64,000 bases of DNA, from NCBI GenBank assembly GCA_008931825.1, contig QXVZ01023090.1, positions 18,753 through 82,752 of the forward strand, given 5' to 3'. The notes under the pieces were generated by a model. That model ran no database searches and had not been told where the DNA came from. It saw only the letters and a list, made by a program, of their open reading frames with translations. Below are positions 37,001-47,532 of the stretch, piece by piece (the stretch's first letter is position 1; each line of letters begins with the position of its first letter). This DNA is from Phallusia fumigata. Lineage: Eukaryota; Chordata; Ascidiacea; Phlebobranchia; Ascidiidae. The position numbers were made by a program, and so were the translations under genes.

Positions 37001-40000
37001 GTGTTGATTGGAATGCGTTTCCCCGGGAACAAGAGCTTTTTTTCCGAAAGTTTTTTCGCATTTAATAATGGCAAAATATGACCAGCGCTTTATTACACAA
37101 AACTGAATCGCACCATTTAAACATTTTAAATTTTCTTTGTGCACGGACGCATATTTTACAAAATTTGCCAGAAACTGTTGTTTAATATTACGCGTTACTC
37201 TAAGATGTATTTTTTTAAGAAGTATGGTAGTATCTCTTTGGCAACTAAAAACGTGTAATGTCAGTTATAATGCGGCTCCTTCCATTAAGCTACTTGGAAT
37301 TCCAGGTGCAATGAAGGGACACGTTAAAAACGTCCATTAACGACCGACGTGCGTTGGTCTAAGCCCAATATCCGGAGGGTGTCCTCTTAAGCTCAGTGCA
37401 AGCCAAAATTTTAGCTGCATTTCTGTGTATAATGTCTTAAACTGACAAAAATTATTGTCATTAGTCCAAAAATCTGGTGGTTAAACTTTGTGTAAAGTCT
37501 TAATGTGAAAGACGGTGCTGGACCAAACATAACTTATCACGACTGTCAAGGGTCAGGGAAATTTTGCTTGTTGATCAGCAATTGAGTTTACTGACAAATA
37601 ACATAGGGTTCGCATTTCTTTTGGTGACTTTACATGCATAACTTGGGTTTGACAAAAATAAGTCGGGACAAACCAAGTATCTCAACACAAACGACCTACA
37701 AATGTGCAATGAACATTTCACTGTTTGCGTGACAGCCCATTGAACAAGGTGCCATGGTTACGTTTTACGACTCAAGCGGCCCGAATCCCCGTTTATGGTT
37801 CCTTAATTGTCTTCGCCCGACTGACCTACATACTCGTCCCAAATTTGACCTTGTATCATTCTGTTTTTGCGGTCAGCTTTTATTGAAACTGTAAACAACG
37901 ACAAATGACCTTGATGCGACGACCCAGATGTCAATTGAGGCAATAAATTGAAGTACGCCGACTTTGTAATGCCTTAACGAGGCAAGGATTTATTGGGATG
38001 GCCTGGAAACAATAAATTAAACTGCTTTGAGCACATTAAATCGACCACATGGGAAGTTGAAACTGTACTAAACTGTTAGTTACTGCGTATAAACCGCCAT
38101 TTTTGTCGCATCGTTTGGCTCACTGGTTTCGTTTTTTCACTTCTTGCGTACTAGTCTTTCCAGCTTTTAATATTCGGATGTTAGTTTTGTTAATTTCAAA
38201 AGTCGTTGACGCTTTGATGACTAAAACAGCTAAAAAATTAACAAACACCATCCCAATATCACAAAGAGTGAAACTTTGATATTTTAACCCAGGTATGTGA
38301 CGGGACCAAGCAATGCGTCGACGGGTCAGACGAATACAATTGCCGGTACTGCTTTATGCAATTCCGTTGCTCAGTCTACCAGAGGGCCGACGAGTTGGCG
38401 CGAATTCAGCGGGAAACCGCGAACACAACTACCGCGCAATGCATCGGATCTTTCCGGGTGTGCGACGGAATCAAAGACTGCAACAATTCGATCGACGAAG
38501 CCGGGTGTTACCGATGGCAAGAGTGGTCACCTTGGAGTGCGTGCTATAAACCATTCGTCTGTACAAGAACAAGGTAAAAGATTTAAGTATCCACAGTTTT
38601 AAAATAGTCCCGATGAAAAATACAAGCCAGTACTTGTGTGTAAAACCTGTTCTACGTGTCAACAAACGTTCTTGCCATCATCAGAAAATGGCAATGTATC
38701 ACACACAAGCACTGGTTTGTATTTTTCTATTAACGGCAAAATGTGATAACTGGCATGTTTTCAAAATATATTTTTAAAAAAACAGGACTTTGCTCGCCTA
38801 AATCGGTTTACCATCAAACGTGACGGTTGTTTTAAAAATCCGGATAAAACCCTAATGCGATTTTAAAATGGTATTTTGAGTTTTGAAACAAATTCTATTA
38901 AGCTTTCGCGAATCGTTACCAAAACAATTATGATACGGTTGAATGCTTGATGGTCGTTAGGAAACCTGTTAGGAATAGGTTTTACATGGTAGCAGTGACA
39001 CAATTACATACACAGACAATACGAAAATACAGACTGGTGTAGAAAGCTTTCGGAAACCCAATTAGGCTTTGTCTTTACATTGGTTTTGGTAAAGTTGATC
39101 ACTGTTGGGTCAGGCATATTAATAATGGCTCTACGCCCCAGGAGGTCAATTCTATTTCATTGTTTTAATTGTACTCAATTCGCAAAGATTATAATTTTTT
39201 TCGAGTCCCTTGCTTGTTATGTGTCATCTTTAGCGGGAATGCATATTGCTTTTACCCTTCTTTTTCTGTTTTTGTTTCTGCCCAAAAACGTGAAATTGTA
39301 ATTTAACTTAATGTGCCCAATCTATTAATCACAGAACGCGCAGTTGCGTGAACAAGTTTGGATCCGAAGTTTTTCCTTCAAGTTGTTACAACGTCGAAGA
39401 CTACCACGACCCGAATGGCGGAACCGGAACAGAAACCGATTCCCAAATCTGCCCCGTGTGTATTTCTACACCCGCCGTTATATCCTCTCCTACAACCTCC
39501 CCAACAGCTACGAAAACAACTGTTCCAATTACTACCACCACCTCCCTGCCAACTACAAGTTCTAGTATCTCAATTCTTCCTACCACTCTCTCCCAAACTT
39601 CGAGTACAGCTCTTCCGACTTCTGTAGCAACCTCCCTCTCCGCATCCAGTGCAGCTATTCCCATATCAACAACAACCGCCCTACCGGCCACCACTACCAT
39701 TATTAAAACAAGCAGCTCGACTTCCTTCCAGGCATCTTCAACTGCAAGCGTTACGAATAGTTTACCAACATCCCTGTCAAATGCGTCCACAGCTGTTCCA
39801 GCGAGTTCTACAACCTCCACCGCTGTTCCAACCAGCGGACTCACCTCCCTTCTGACTTCAGCCCTGTCTTCTGCAAGTAAACCGACATCAACGGGTGCAC
39901 CATCAACGACAGAGGTGGCCTCCACCACCGTTACGTCATCAACTTTGACGTCATCGACAGCGTCTACAACGCATTTCACTTTAAGGGACGCCACGTCTAA

Positions 40001-43000
40001 AACTGGAGCGGTTTATGAAACTACAGCCCATGCGATGACTGATTCGACTGTTGATTTTACAAGTTCAGGTAAATATGGATGGCACCCCAGATTTTTTAGG
40101 TTTCTTCTGTTTGAAAAATTTATCTCAAGCTAAACTAGGCCTGTTGATTTTCAAAATTTCAATTTTTGAAGAACCGAAATTTAAGAATATCCCATGAATA
40201 AGAAGTATTTTGCTCATTAACCAAATAAATGTGTTTCATGGGTTATTTGCAAAATAGGTTAGACTGCCCCTAACCTCAGTAAGCCCAGGCTTGAAACACT
40301 TTTCCCACATACATCTCACGAAGCAAAAATAAACGAAAAATATTTGATACAGGTGATGGAAAAAACAACTTACCAACTTCGCCCTTTCCCGAAACCCAGT
40401 CATCCGCAACGACGGCAAACAACGTCACGAGCAACGTCACAGGCTCTACTACGTCACCGCGCCGTCCGCTTTTGTCCGTCATCAGTCTGTCGCTAGTTAT
40501 ATCGATCGCAGTGGTGGCAGCTCTCATTTTAATGGCGGTTATTTGCTCTCTCGTCTTCTGCTGTTCGGAGCAAAGGCGAAAAAGAGGTAAGTTCCCCTTG
40601 TAAAACCAAACTTAACAAAAGGGTTCCATGTTCAATGCATCTCAACCCAATGGGCGGGATGGATTACGCTCTTTAGAGACCCCAAGCACTTAAGACCTTG
40701 GTCCCCCTTACAGTGGTAGCCTTTTCTTAACAAATAAGAGTTATTGACGATAAGCCAAATTATCGTTGTATTGTTGCAATATTTGCATTCATAGCAGACG
40801 ATTCAGCATCAACTGGTTTCTTTTGTTCCCACCTTGCTTTAATGTCCAACATACAACAACTCAATAAAAATTAAATAAAAACTGATACAACAAAACTACA
40901 GTGAGGCAGGTTATTCGACTGTGGACTCGCGTAACGCATTTAGGCGGGTTACGCCCACCGAGGATAAAACTGAAACAAACAAAATGCAATGTAAACGTAA
41001 TTGCTTGGTGGTTACCCAAAAAAACAACGCACACAAAAATTCGAATCAAATGAAACAGACAAATGCCAGTGTGTGGACAAAATCTCTATAAAACTGTTTC
41101 TGTTCTGTAGGCAAGTGGGTTCCTCGCAGACGATACAAGGACCAGCGTGAGTTTAACGTGCCGCAAATGTACCACGATGTATCGCTGGACGATGTGCGAC
41201 AGGGTGCGGTCGCACCAGATGCCAAACAGGTAAAAAAATCTTACACAGCTTTTTTTGAAGGAATAATATGTATAAATCTCCAAAGTCGCAACAAGCAAGC
41301 GATATAGTTGACTGCACGATGTCTTTTAAAAACACCGCTTTGGGCTTTCTCAGCTGTGCATTTAAATCGTTAAACAGTGGTAAAATCTGCAAGTAATCGG
41401 TAAACTTATTATCGCAATAACGGGTTGCACGTTTTATAACAAACCTTTGAATGCAAAATCCATGGTCATAGTAAATCATGCAAGCGTTCTGCGGCGAGAC
41501 AACTTCCCACTTTACGACTGAAATCGCACATAATATGTTTAAACTGAATTCCTATAAACGTTTTGTTTCGTAACTTGTGAGTGTGTTGTGGTAACGCACT
41601 AATTTGTACGATGTTTTTATTCCTGTCATTGTTTCAAACAAATACAAATTCGTACTTGACCTTTCGCAGGAGTCGGTACCTAAGCCTTCAACGCTTCGCT
41701 CCTTCGCCGCCGTTCAATCAGCGGTCGATAGCGGCATCGACGAGAGTCACTCAACCACGTCGACATTGGAACACGTGACTGTCGACCCTCAACGCCTGAA
41801 CGGCTCATATCAAGGCAGTCCTACTCTTTCTAGCACATCGTCGGGGGCTGGTAGCATTGGCAGCGGTGAACTGAGGAACCCCCCATTTCGATCCCCATCA
41901 GACCTCCCCCCTCCACCCCCTCACTTACGTCACAACGACGTGTAAACGTTAAAACTGTTCTTGTCAGTTTGTTTGTTTCCGTCAGCTGCCCCGAGGCTGA
42001 ACAAACCAAGCGAAATAAACTCAACTCAACTCAACTCAATTTTCGGGAAATATTGAGTTACGGCGAAGGGTGCTGTACAGACCGCAAAAATCCTTGTAAT
42101 GTTTATTATCAGTTTTCTCGGCCATTTGGGTCATACCGAGGGTTGTCATACAGATGAGTGTATTTAAAAACCGACGAAACACTAAAGCAGGACATAAGAA
42201 AAAGTCAAAAGAAAAAAAAGGTTATTGGGTAAACGTTTCATCGAATTCGATGACAAAAAAAACTTTTTGTTACAGAGACCCTGAAGTACGCTGTCGCTGA
42301 GGATTTTTGTATTTGTGATGCTGGCCTTTTTTAATCTGTTTTTTTTTAACCACCAATGAGATTGTAAACATGACGTCTTTTTGGGACAGAAACCGAATCT
42401 CTTTTTGCACATTATATTGTTGTATTGTTTTATCTCTTAAGAGATAGCACCCAATCTGCAAACTCATAAAACTCACCGCTAATGACGAAAAGGGAAATTT
42501 TAACAGGTTCACATGCCCAGAAATGACTCGGCAAACTATCGAACAATGAACCGAAACGTTTGGATTACTGTTTGTGTTTTCTTTGCGGCAATTTTCTTTG
42601 TACTTTATTTGTGCTCTGTTACGTTTTCACCGCTTAATAAAGCAAACAAAATACAGTTTGAGGTTTTTTCTTCTTTTTCTGCTTACTATTTGTCCCACAA
42701 ACTTAAGCTTGTACCACAAAACGTGTTGCCTTTCAACTGGCATAAACCTTCTTTGTTTTATTTCAGATGCCCTCACTTTGCAACATACCAAGGCTTTTAT
42801 CATAGACATGAACTGGCAAGATATGAAGCGAAAATCGATCGTTGATATTCCTGAGGTAATTTGTTCGTAGATTCTTTTGCCTACTAGGCATAGATATCAC
42901 TACAATTTTACCGTCAAATCGAAGCTATTTTTGTGCTTTAGGTTCGCAAATCCTTGTTGGAGTTGTTAAAAGATCACGTGATCCCAGCATGCAAAAATCA

Positions 43001-43025
43001 CAAAGTTCGCATCGGTCTGTATTGA
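22045..43025 (+). CDS. CMSS1: CMSS1 homologue (small-subunit ribosome biogenesis), first exon missing
   Basis: Seven phase-consistent exons: 22045-22142, 23643-23760, 24055-24117, 24300-24435, 24956-25074, 42767-42855, 42942-43025 (TGA). They encode about 235 residues; human CMSS1 has about 279. The first exon needs one base of an unseen upstream exon. Order along the protein: a Lys/Arg tract (KKKRRRRK), an acidic segment, [16 protein letters not shown], the Rossmann-like core [63 protein letters not shown] and C-terminal VRIGLY. These match the helicase-like fold of the family in order. Yeast Cms1 is a small-subunit processome component, so a nucleolar role is likely. The intron after [12 protein letters not shown] is 17.7 kb, and the split codon G|AT joins exactly. 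It contains a complete same-strand gene at 33445-41945. The intron span is thus the main oddity; the identification itself is firm. Confidence 0.9.
23441..23464. promoter_or_regulatory. paired perfect CRE sites
   Basis: Two full TGACGTCA octamers at 23441-23448 and 23457-23464, with a CACGTG E-box about 20 bases further on. These are consensus CREB/ATF palindromes. They lie in a CMSS1 intron, about 180 bases before the exon that begins at 23643. Function is inferred. Confidence 0.4.
24150..24299 (-). mobile_element. tRNA-derived SINE-like fragment
   Basis: On the minus strand the block starts GTGGGATAAGACACCGCG, resembling tRNA-derived SINE heads, and later has GGCAGTTCAAATCTCACTGC, a Pol III B-box type sequence (core at 24190-24198). 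No A-rich tail or target duplication is clear. It abuts the CMSS1 exon that starts at 24300. Confidence 0.35.
25179..25578 (+). repeat. repeat copy A with three flanking short direct repeats
   Basis: The core, 25223-25475, matches 27701-27952 at more than about 90% by eye. It is flanked by three copies of a separate motif, AACAAGTTTTGTG...TAGGAAGTTTTTTAATTT: one at 25179-25213, two after the core at 25495-25528 and 25546-25578. There is no open frame of interest. It lies in the CMSS1 intron. Confidence 0.75.
26348..26391. repeat. near-perfect 18-bp hairpin with 8-nt loop
   Basis: The left arm 26348-26365 (TACTATATAGTTATGAAG) pairs with 26374-26391 at 17 of 18 positions around the loop TTCTCCAT. 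The arms are longer than expected by chance in this size of window. It is too short for an ordinary pre-miRNA; a MITE remnant or structured RNA element is possible. Confidence 0.7.
27269..27316. promoter_or_regulatory. CRE plus GC-box cluster in CMSS1 intron
   Basis: TGACGTCA at 27269-27276, a TATGACGTAGGAG site about 15 bases on, then GGGCGGGCG. It parallels the cluster at 5644-5695. It could be an enhancer or an internal promoter; nothing downstream on either strand clearly needs it except the nested gene 6 kb away. Confidence 0.3.
27701..27952 (+). repeat. repeat copy B
   Basis: Second copy of the 253-bp unit at 25223-25475, same orientation, about 2.5 kb downstream. It begins AACGTCGTTTACAAACC and ends CTCGTTTGAAAGT. 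This copy lacks the short direct repeats found around copy A. Confidence 0.8.
30755..30815. repeat. two-unit tandem duplication, period 31 bp
   Basis: TACAGCTCTG(A/C)TAAAGTC followed by ATCGCCGTGGCA is repeated twice with a single internal difference. The units are 30755-30784 and 30786-30815. No function is evident. Confidence 0.8.
32469..32697 (-). CDS. possible terminal exon of an unknown minus-strand gene
   Basis: An open minus-strand frame of about 75 codons, clearly GC-richer than the surrounding intron, follows a possible TTAAG acceptor at 32698 and ends in TAG at 32469. The predicted peptide is charged and includes [19 protein letters not shown]. The plus strand over the same interval is interrupted by stops. 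No partner exon upstream was found and I do not recognise it. If real, it is a second gene nested in the CMSS1 intron, on the opposite strand. It may equally be chance. Confidence 0.25.
33445..41945 (+). CDS. Single-pass LDLa-TSP1-mucin-like receptor, nested in CMSS1
   Basis: Eight phase-consistent exons: 33445-33738, 34882-35004, 36375-36497, 38293-38573, 39335-40068, 40353-40586, 41111-41229, 41670-41945 (TAA). They encode 727 residues. Start: [16 protein letters not shown] is a good signal peptide, so this ATG is preferred to upstream in-frame codons. A Cys-rich segment (about 25-98) is followed by LDLa units with CDGxxxC...DE...C at about 99-114, 118-156, 162-197 and 200-252; the first lacks one Cys. 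One TSP1 repeat ([10 protein letters not shown]...CTRTRTRSC) starts near 255. A Ser/Thr/Pro stalk, probably O-glycosylated, spans about 300-518. A membrane span lies near 562-586, followed by a basic stop-transfer (SEQRRKRG). The roughly 135-residue cytoplasmic tail has an LPPPPP motif of the EVH1/SH3-binding type. It is likely a plasma-membrane adhesion or ligand-binding protein. I know no named orthologue. The entire gene lies in one CMSS1 intron. Confidence 0.88.
35029..35249. mobile_element. hAT-type MITE
   Basis: Left end CAGTGTTTCTCAACC and right end GGTCGAGAACCACTG are inverted repeats with a few mismatches. The flanking octamers (TTCGAAAT and ATTTTAAT) match poorly, suggesting age. 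It starts 25 bases after the second exon of the nested receptor gene. Confidence 0.6.
42014..42019 (+). terminator. poly(A) signal of the nested receptor gene
   Basis: AATAAA about 70 bases after the receptor stop codon at 41943-41945, followed by a (CTCAA)n run. The position fits a short 3' UTR ending inside the CMSS1 intron, which supports an independent transcript. Confidence 0.55.
42767..43025 (+). other. CMSS1: CMSS1 last two exons downstream of the nested gene
   Basis: Exons 42767-42855 and 42942-43025 encode the end of CMSS1 ([20 protein letters not shown], then [12 protein letters not shown]...VRIGLY and stop). They are listed separately because they lie beyond a whole other gene and automated annotation would probably split them from the 22-25 kb exons. 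Phase (one base carried over from 25074) and sequence order fit without a gap. Confidence 0.88.
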
Positions 43026-43148
43026 TGCCATGTCGTCCCACAAGACGTTGATACTGGGAACAGAGCGTTTACACTGAAAAAATGAACTATTTTGCGCCCA
43101 AAGAAGCCCAGAGCATGTTCAGTTTCGCTCTACTTTTCATTTTGTGAC

Positions 43149-43154
43149 AATAAA
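43149..43154 (+). terminator. CMSS1: poly(A) signal of CMSS1
   Basis: AATAAA about 125 bases after the CMSS1 stop codon, in the right orientation. Confidence 0.5.
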
Positions 43155-43782
43155 CTGAGATAGGGGCGTTATGCTTGTTAAGGTATAACAGAATTCTGGG
43201 CTACTTTTAGCGTAAAAAGTGGTGTACAATTCAAAGGTTACTAATATTTTTGGAATAACGTTTTTTGAGTAATGTTACATTATTTCAGGCAATGGGTTGC
43301 AAAAAAACGAATATTTCGCACAACACAGTTTGAGAATCACTGGCTGGAAGGGTGTTTTCATTGACATCGTAATAAGCGCTAGGGGGAAGAAGAGAGCAGA
43401 GAAAACCAGTTTGGAGATTCTCTGAGATTATACCACCCCATGACAGAAAATATAAGGACACTTTGGAAAATAAGTTCCCTGCATTGTAATTTGAGTTAGT
43501 TCCGAACCTTTAAACATGACTTGGACTTGTTTCCAGTAAATTCTGGTAATCATGCAATTAAGTCCAAGGTGCAAAATGTTGAATTTAATGGTTCCGGAGA
43601 AAATGATCTACTTGTATAACCTTTTTGCCGGTTTTGTTAAAAACTGATTTTCTGTTGACCCGATTTGTCGTAATAATGTGCATTTGACCAAAGCCCCAAT
43701 CACTTGATATGTAACTGTGGCATTAAGACTTTTACAATGGTGGGAGCGCCTGCATGACGAGAGGTTTAGTAGCATTTTTTAG

Positions 43783-43931
43783 GTGCCGGACTTCTCGGCT
43801 CAAGCCTACTACTGTAACCTTTTCCTCCAGCCCAATGTCCCATTATTTGCTTGTAGAGGTGGGCAGGTGGCGAATCGTAGCTCAGGCACGCTCTTGCAGC
43901 ACTACACCCACATACTTGACCAACATATTAG
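43783..43931 (+). CDS. orphan candidate exon, unknown gene
   Basis: An interval of 149 nt between a TTTTTTAG acceptor and a GTGCGT donor, open in one frame. The 49 codons read VPDFSAQAYYCNLFLQPN, then VPLFACRGGQVANRSSG and LLQHYTHILDQHIR, a protein-like composition with a higher GC content than its flanks. It begins in phase 0 and ends in phase 2. I could not find adjoining exons or name the family. It could be one exon of a gene extending across 43-47 kb, a pseudo-exon, or chance. Confidence 0.35.
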
Positions 43932-44183
43932 GTGCGTTATCTACTTGCTTCGTAAACCGAGCATATTGATATCATAGTTACAATGCAATATTAAAAGAAA
44001 AACGAAAGATATATTTGGCCAGATATATACATGAATCGTGGTAACAATAGGAGTGTCAGGTTTTGTGCCTCGCTGAACAGTTTGACAAATTTGCGGTTTT
44101 GGGACTTGTGGTTGCTGTAAAGTAGTCCAGTTTACAATCGCATGACAATACCTTTTCATTGAAACAAACTTTTTGTTCTAAAG

Positions 44184-44370
44184 CAGTGATTCTCAAAATG
44201 TGGTCCGCCATCCCCTCATAGTGGTCCGCGAAAGGATGACTTAAACTAGGCACTGGTTTATAAAATCGCCTGTTTAGAGAGCATGTCAGAACGAAATTAT
44301 GTTTGGTGGTCCTCAGAAAAAAATTCGAAAATGAAGTGGTCCTTGGACTAAAAAAGTTTGAGAAACACTG
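44184..44370. mobile_element. hAT MITE with perfect 8-bp target duplication
   Basis: Starts CAGTGATTCTCAAAATG and ends TTTGAGAAACACTG. It is flanked by identical octamers TTCTAAAG at 44176-44183 and 44371-44378. At 187 bp it cannot encode a transposase. Terminal repeats and 8-bp duplication are diagnostic of the hAT superfamily. The intact duplication makes it the youngest such element here. It lies between genes. Confidence 0.9.
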
Positions 44371-47216
44371 TTCTAAAGAATAATGATTATTTTAGATGTA
44401 GTGTTCTATATCTATGCAGAAATGGATGGCCAAAGAGTCGCAAAACACTCTTCCATTATGTAACATATATAAAATTTATAGGCCTCTTCAAAGTTCAAAC
44501 TGGAGCACTGGAAACATGATGACGTCCTGTTTGACAGATTATTATATTACTGACTTAAAATAGGAAATTAATAAGTTTGGCATTCAATAGGGAGAATAAA
44601 GAGAGGAAATTATCCATTTCTGCTTTGTTTAATTTAAAAAATGGTTTTGTTTAATTGGTTCCCATACAGCAAAACTTGATGTACCAATGACTGTTGTTGA
44701 AACAGGTTTTTAAGTTGTGGACAAGTTTTGGTACTACACATGTCAGTTTGTACATGGTACTGAATATGTAGTATTGCAGTAAAACTTTAAATCATTGGTG
44801 TTTTGCCAAGATATTTCATTATTTATTTTCACAGAATGGTATTACTACAATTGGAAACTATAAAAAACTCTTATTATTTTGTTTTTGGCAAGTGGCTTTG
44901 ATAAACTTGTCCAGGAAAATTTGATTGATTTTTATAGTGTGGAATTGGGGAAATGGCAAACTGACTTGATACAGGTAATAAACAGGTTATAAAATAAAAA
45001 CTAAAAATTTAATTTGGTTTTAGGTTGCACTTAAAATGTTTTATAAAGATATCCAAATGATTAAACTAACGTGCATGAATGGTTAGGGTGTAATTTTGCA
45101 AGTAAATGTGGTTTTTGTGTAAGGATTGTTCAGGTTATTTGTATTGTTTGCATGTAAACATGACTTGATGTTTATCTCACACACAATCTTTGCAAGTGTC
45201 AATATACCTACAATTTAATACGTTTACATACTTATTATAGGTTCGGATGGTTTACATTAAAGTTATGTCATCTTTTGGGCTATAGTCGATGGCAATAATT
45301 AAAACCATGTTTATTGAGTTGAGTTTTTTGTGAAACTGCATACGTTATTAGATGTTATAGCACCTGCTTGTGTTGTTGGTGCACATCTTCTTGAAAATCG
45401 GTGATGAGCTAAGTATATTCAAAAGTGGGAGTTGGGAATAATAACATTTTGAGTTTGCTTTTCTATACATGTGGACAGTTATAATCAGAATGTCTGTCAT
45501 TGGTCAAGCAGCTATGTGATGGTTTCCCTATCCAGGACTGCCAGGCTGCTCTTTTTACTTCGTGTACAAAACATGCATTGTACTTCTTTGCCAATAAAAC
45601 TGCGATGGGTAATGCTTCCAAAACCTTGGGAATCATTGATGCACAAAATAAAATGTTTACACGCTAGGGGGCACTGCAGGTCATTGGAACTTTTTTCTGA
45701 GACAGTTTTCGTCAGACTGTGCAAACACTTTGCTACTCGACCTATATACAGACTTTAAGTGCTGACTTGGTTCTTACCACAATAAACAAAAAACTTGTTT
45801 GAGCTAAAACTGGAACAAACCAGTTTAAACCGGAACATGCCAGCACAGTTTGCCTTTTGTGAGCCCACGCTACTAAAAAGACATAGAATAAGAAGGTTGA
45901 ATTATAGCTTTTATTTGCTCAGACCTAAGCTTTTGCAAACACAATGGTCTGAGTAAGCAAAAATGTGCTAAAACTAATGAAGTAATGCTGACTAAGCATC
46001 GACTGGTGTCACGTTTATTTTTGTCCCGACACCATGCTTGCACAACGCACTGCCCGCGAAACCGTTTAATGTAGCCCACAGCTATTTTTAAAAAACGCAT
46101 GCGTTGACTATCGTAATGTAATTAAAAAAACATGCGGTTGATCTGGTTGATGTTAGTTTTTAAATTGCTGTTATAAATTATTCGACAGTTAGAGTGTGTA
46201 AACGTTACGACTCGTAAAAAAAATTTTGTAGTGGCCCTGGTGCTGTTTTAAGTTATTCATGTAGGCCTACCGAGTACTGCCCTGTGCTGACATTTGGCAC
46301 AATGTTGTTTCGAATCAGCATGACAATTAAACTTAATTCTTTCTGAAAGTTACATGGCCTGGTGCAACCCAGTTTACTCGGTTCGGACAGAATAACGAGT
46401 AAAACTTGGTGAGAACTACGTACACCAAACGCTCTTCACTTGTGTAGCGTTAAATTCCGTCCGTGGTTTTAATTTTCGAAATTTATTTTGTCAAGTTTTT
46501 TTTTGAGGTTGTAGCTTCCGACTCCTACTAGACTTATTACACCCAAACAGGGGTTTCAGAATCCCAATCTTGAAAGCTTGTGCAAAACCGTCTTCGCGTG
46601 AGCTAACGTAATCAGATAAACATATCAAAAGCCCAGCGGGTGTTGCTTAAAATTTTATTTCAAGTGGACTTGTTTAAACATAAACGGCGTACAAACAAAG
46701 CGTGGCGAGACACAAAGTGAAAAAGCAGGTGAGTGACGAAAATCGTTTGTGACGTTACAATGTAGGACAGTTGCAACACTTAAAACTCGAAACCTCTATG
46801 ATAGGCGCCGATCGATGCGGGTTCCCACCTAGCTTCCCGTCACGTTTATGAGATATGCAACGGTTGAAAGTAGGAAACTGGTTCCGAAAACCCGCTTCGA
46901 GCGTGCATCGAAATGATGCTTTTGTAACACAGCAAAGCAATATGTGTCTGGGTACTTCAGATGTCATAGCCACCCATCGGGTCATATCAAGCTAGAAGAA
47001 CCGCGATTTTAGATCGGGATGCAAATCCCGAGGTTTTGTGACATTTTAGGGCCGGGCGAAGGTTGAAAAGAAACAATGGAAGTGGAACTACACGTTTGGA
47101 ATAGGTCAAGAAGACACAACATTTGCGCGAGGTGGGAAGTTTTTTAGCAGAATTTGTGATTTTCATATTTTGTTACGGCACCACAATTCTTTGTTCTCTT
47201 GTTACAGCTGAAACGC

Positions 47217-47222
47217 TTTATT
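47217..47222 (-). terminator. poly(A) signal for the distal SAM synthetase isoform
   Basis: AATAAA on the minus strand about 310 bases beyond the distal stop at 47533. It supports a complete transcript ending here. Confidence 0.4.
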
Positions 47223-47242
47223 TGAAACGCGCGAGTTTCAAA

Positions 47243-47292
47243 CCCAGTGGAAACCAGTAAAAACACTACCCAGTGGAAACCAGTAAAAACAT
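47243..47292. repeat. two-unit tandem duplication, period 26 bp
   Basis: CCCAGTGGAAACCAGTAAAA is repeated at 47243 and 47269. It probably lies in the 3' UTR of the distal SAM synthetase transcript. Confidence 0.8.
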
Positions 47293-47532
47293 CTAAAAGG
47301 CACAGCATTTGATAAAAACCAACACCATTCGGAGGTTATTCGATTTTAGCATAGCGTTTTTTGGTGGGCTTCCAACTAAAATGCGAAATCCGCTGAATGG
47401 AATAAAATGTGAACACAACTAAATTGAAACGCGTCTGCACCGTGAAAATGAAAAAAAAGTTGACTAAACATTGCGCATTGGATAACATGACACTAAAACG
47501 CGGCAGTATACATTTGTACATTTGGGGCTGGC

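Larger units (their letters stand above)
43026..47532. other. CMSS1 3' flank and gene-poor stretch
   Basis: Contains the CMSS1 poly(A) signal, an orphan candidate exon at 43783-43931, a clean hAT MITE at 44184-44370, a lone MITE end near 43330-43346, and the 3' flank of the SAM synthetase gene. No other coding evidence was seen, although the interval is long enough to hide small exons. Confidence 0.5.

Noticed and set aside
39401-39994. 197-codon minus-strand open frame
   Set aside because: Exact antisense of the Ser/Thr-rich stalk exon of the nested receptor; its valine-rich content is a by-product of ACN/TCN codons.
43330-43346. hAT-like end TTTGAGAATCACTG
   Set aside because: No matching left end or target duplication was found, so it is at most a solo fragment.
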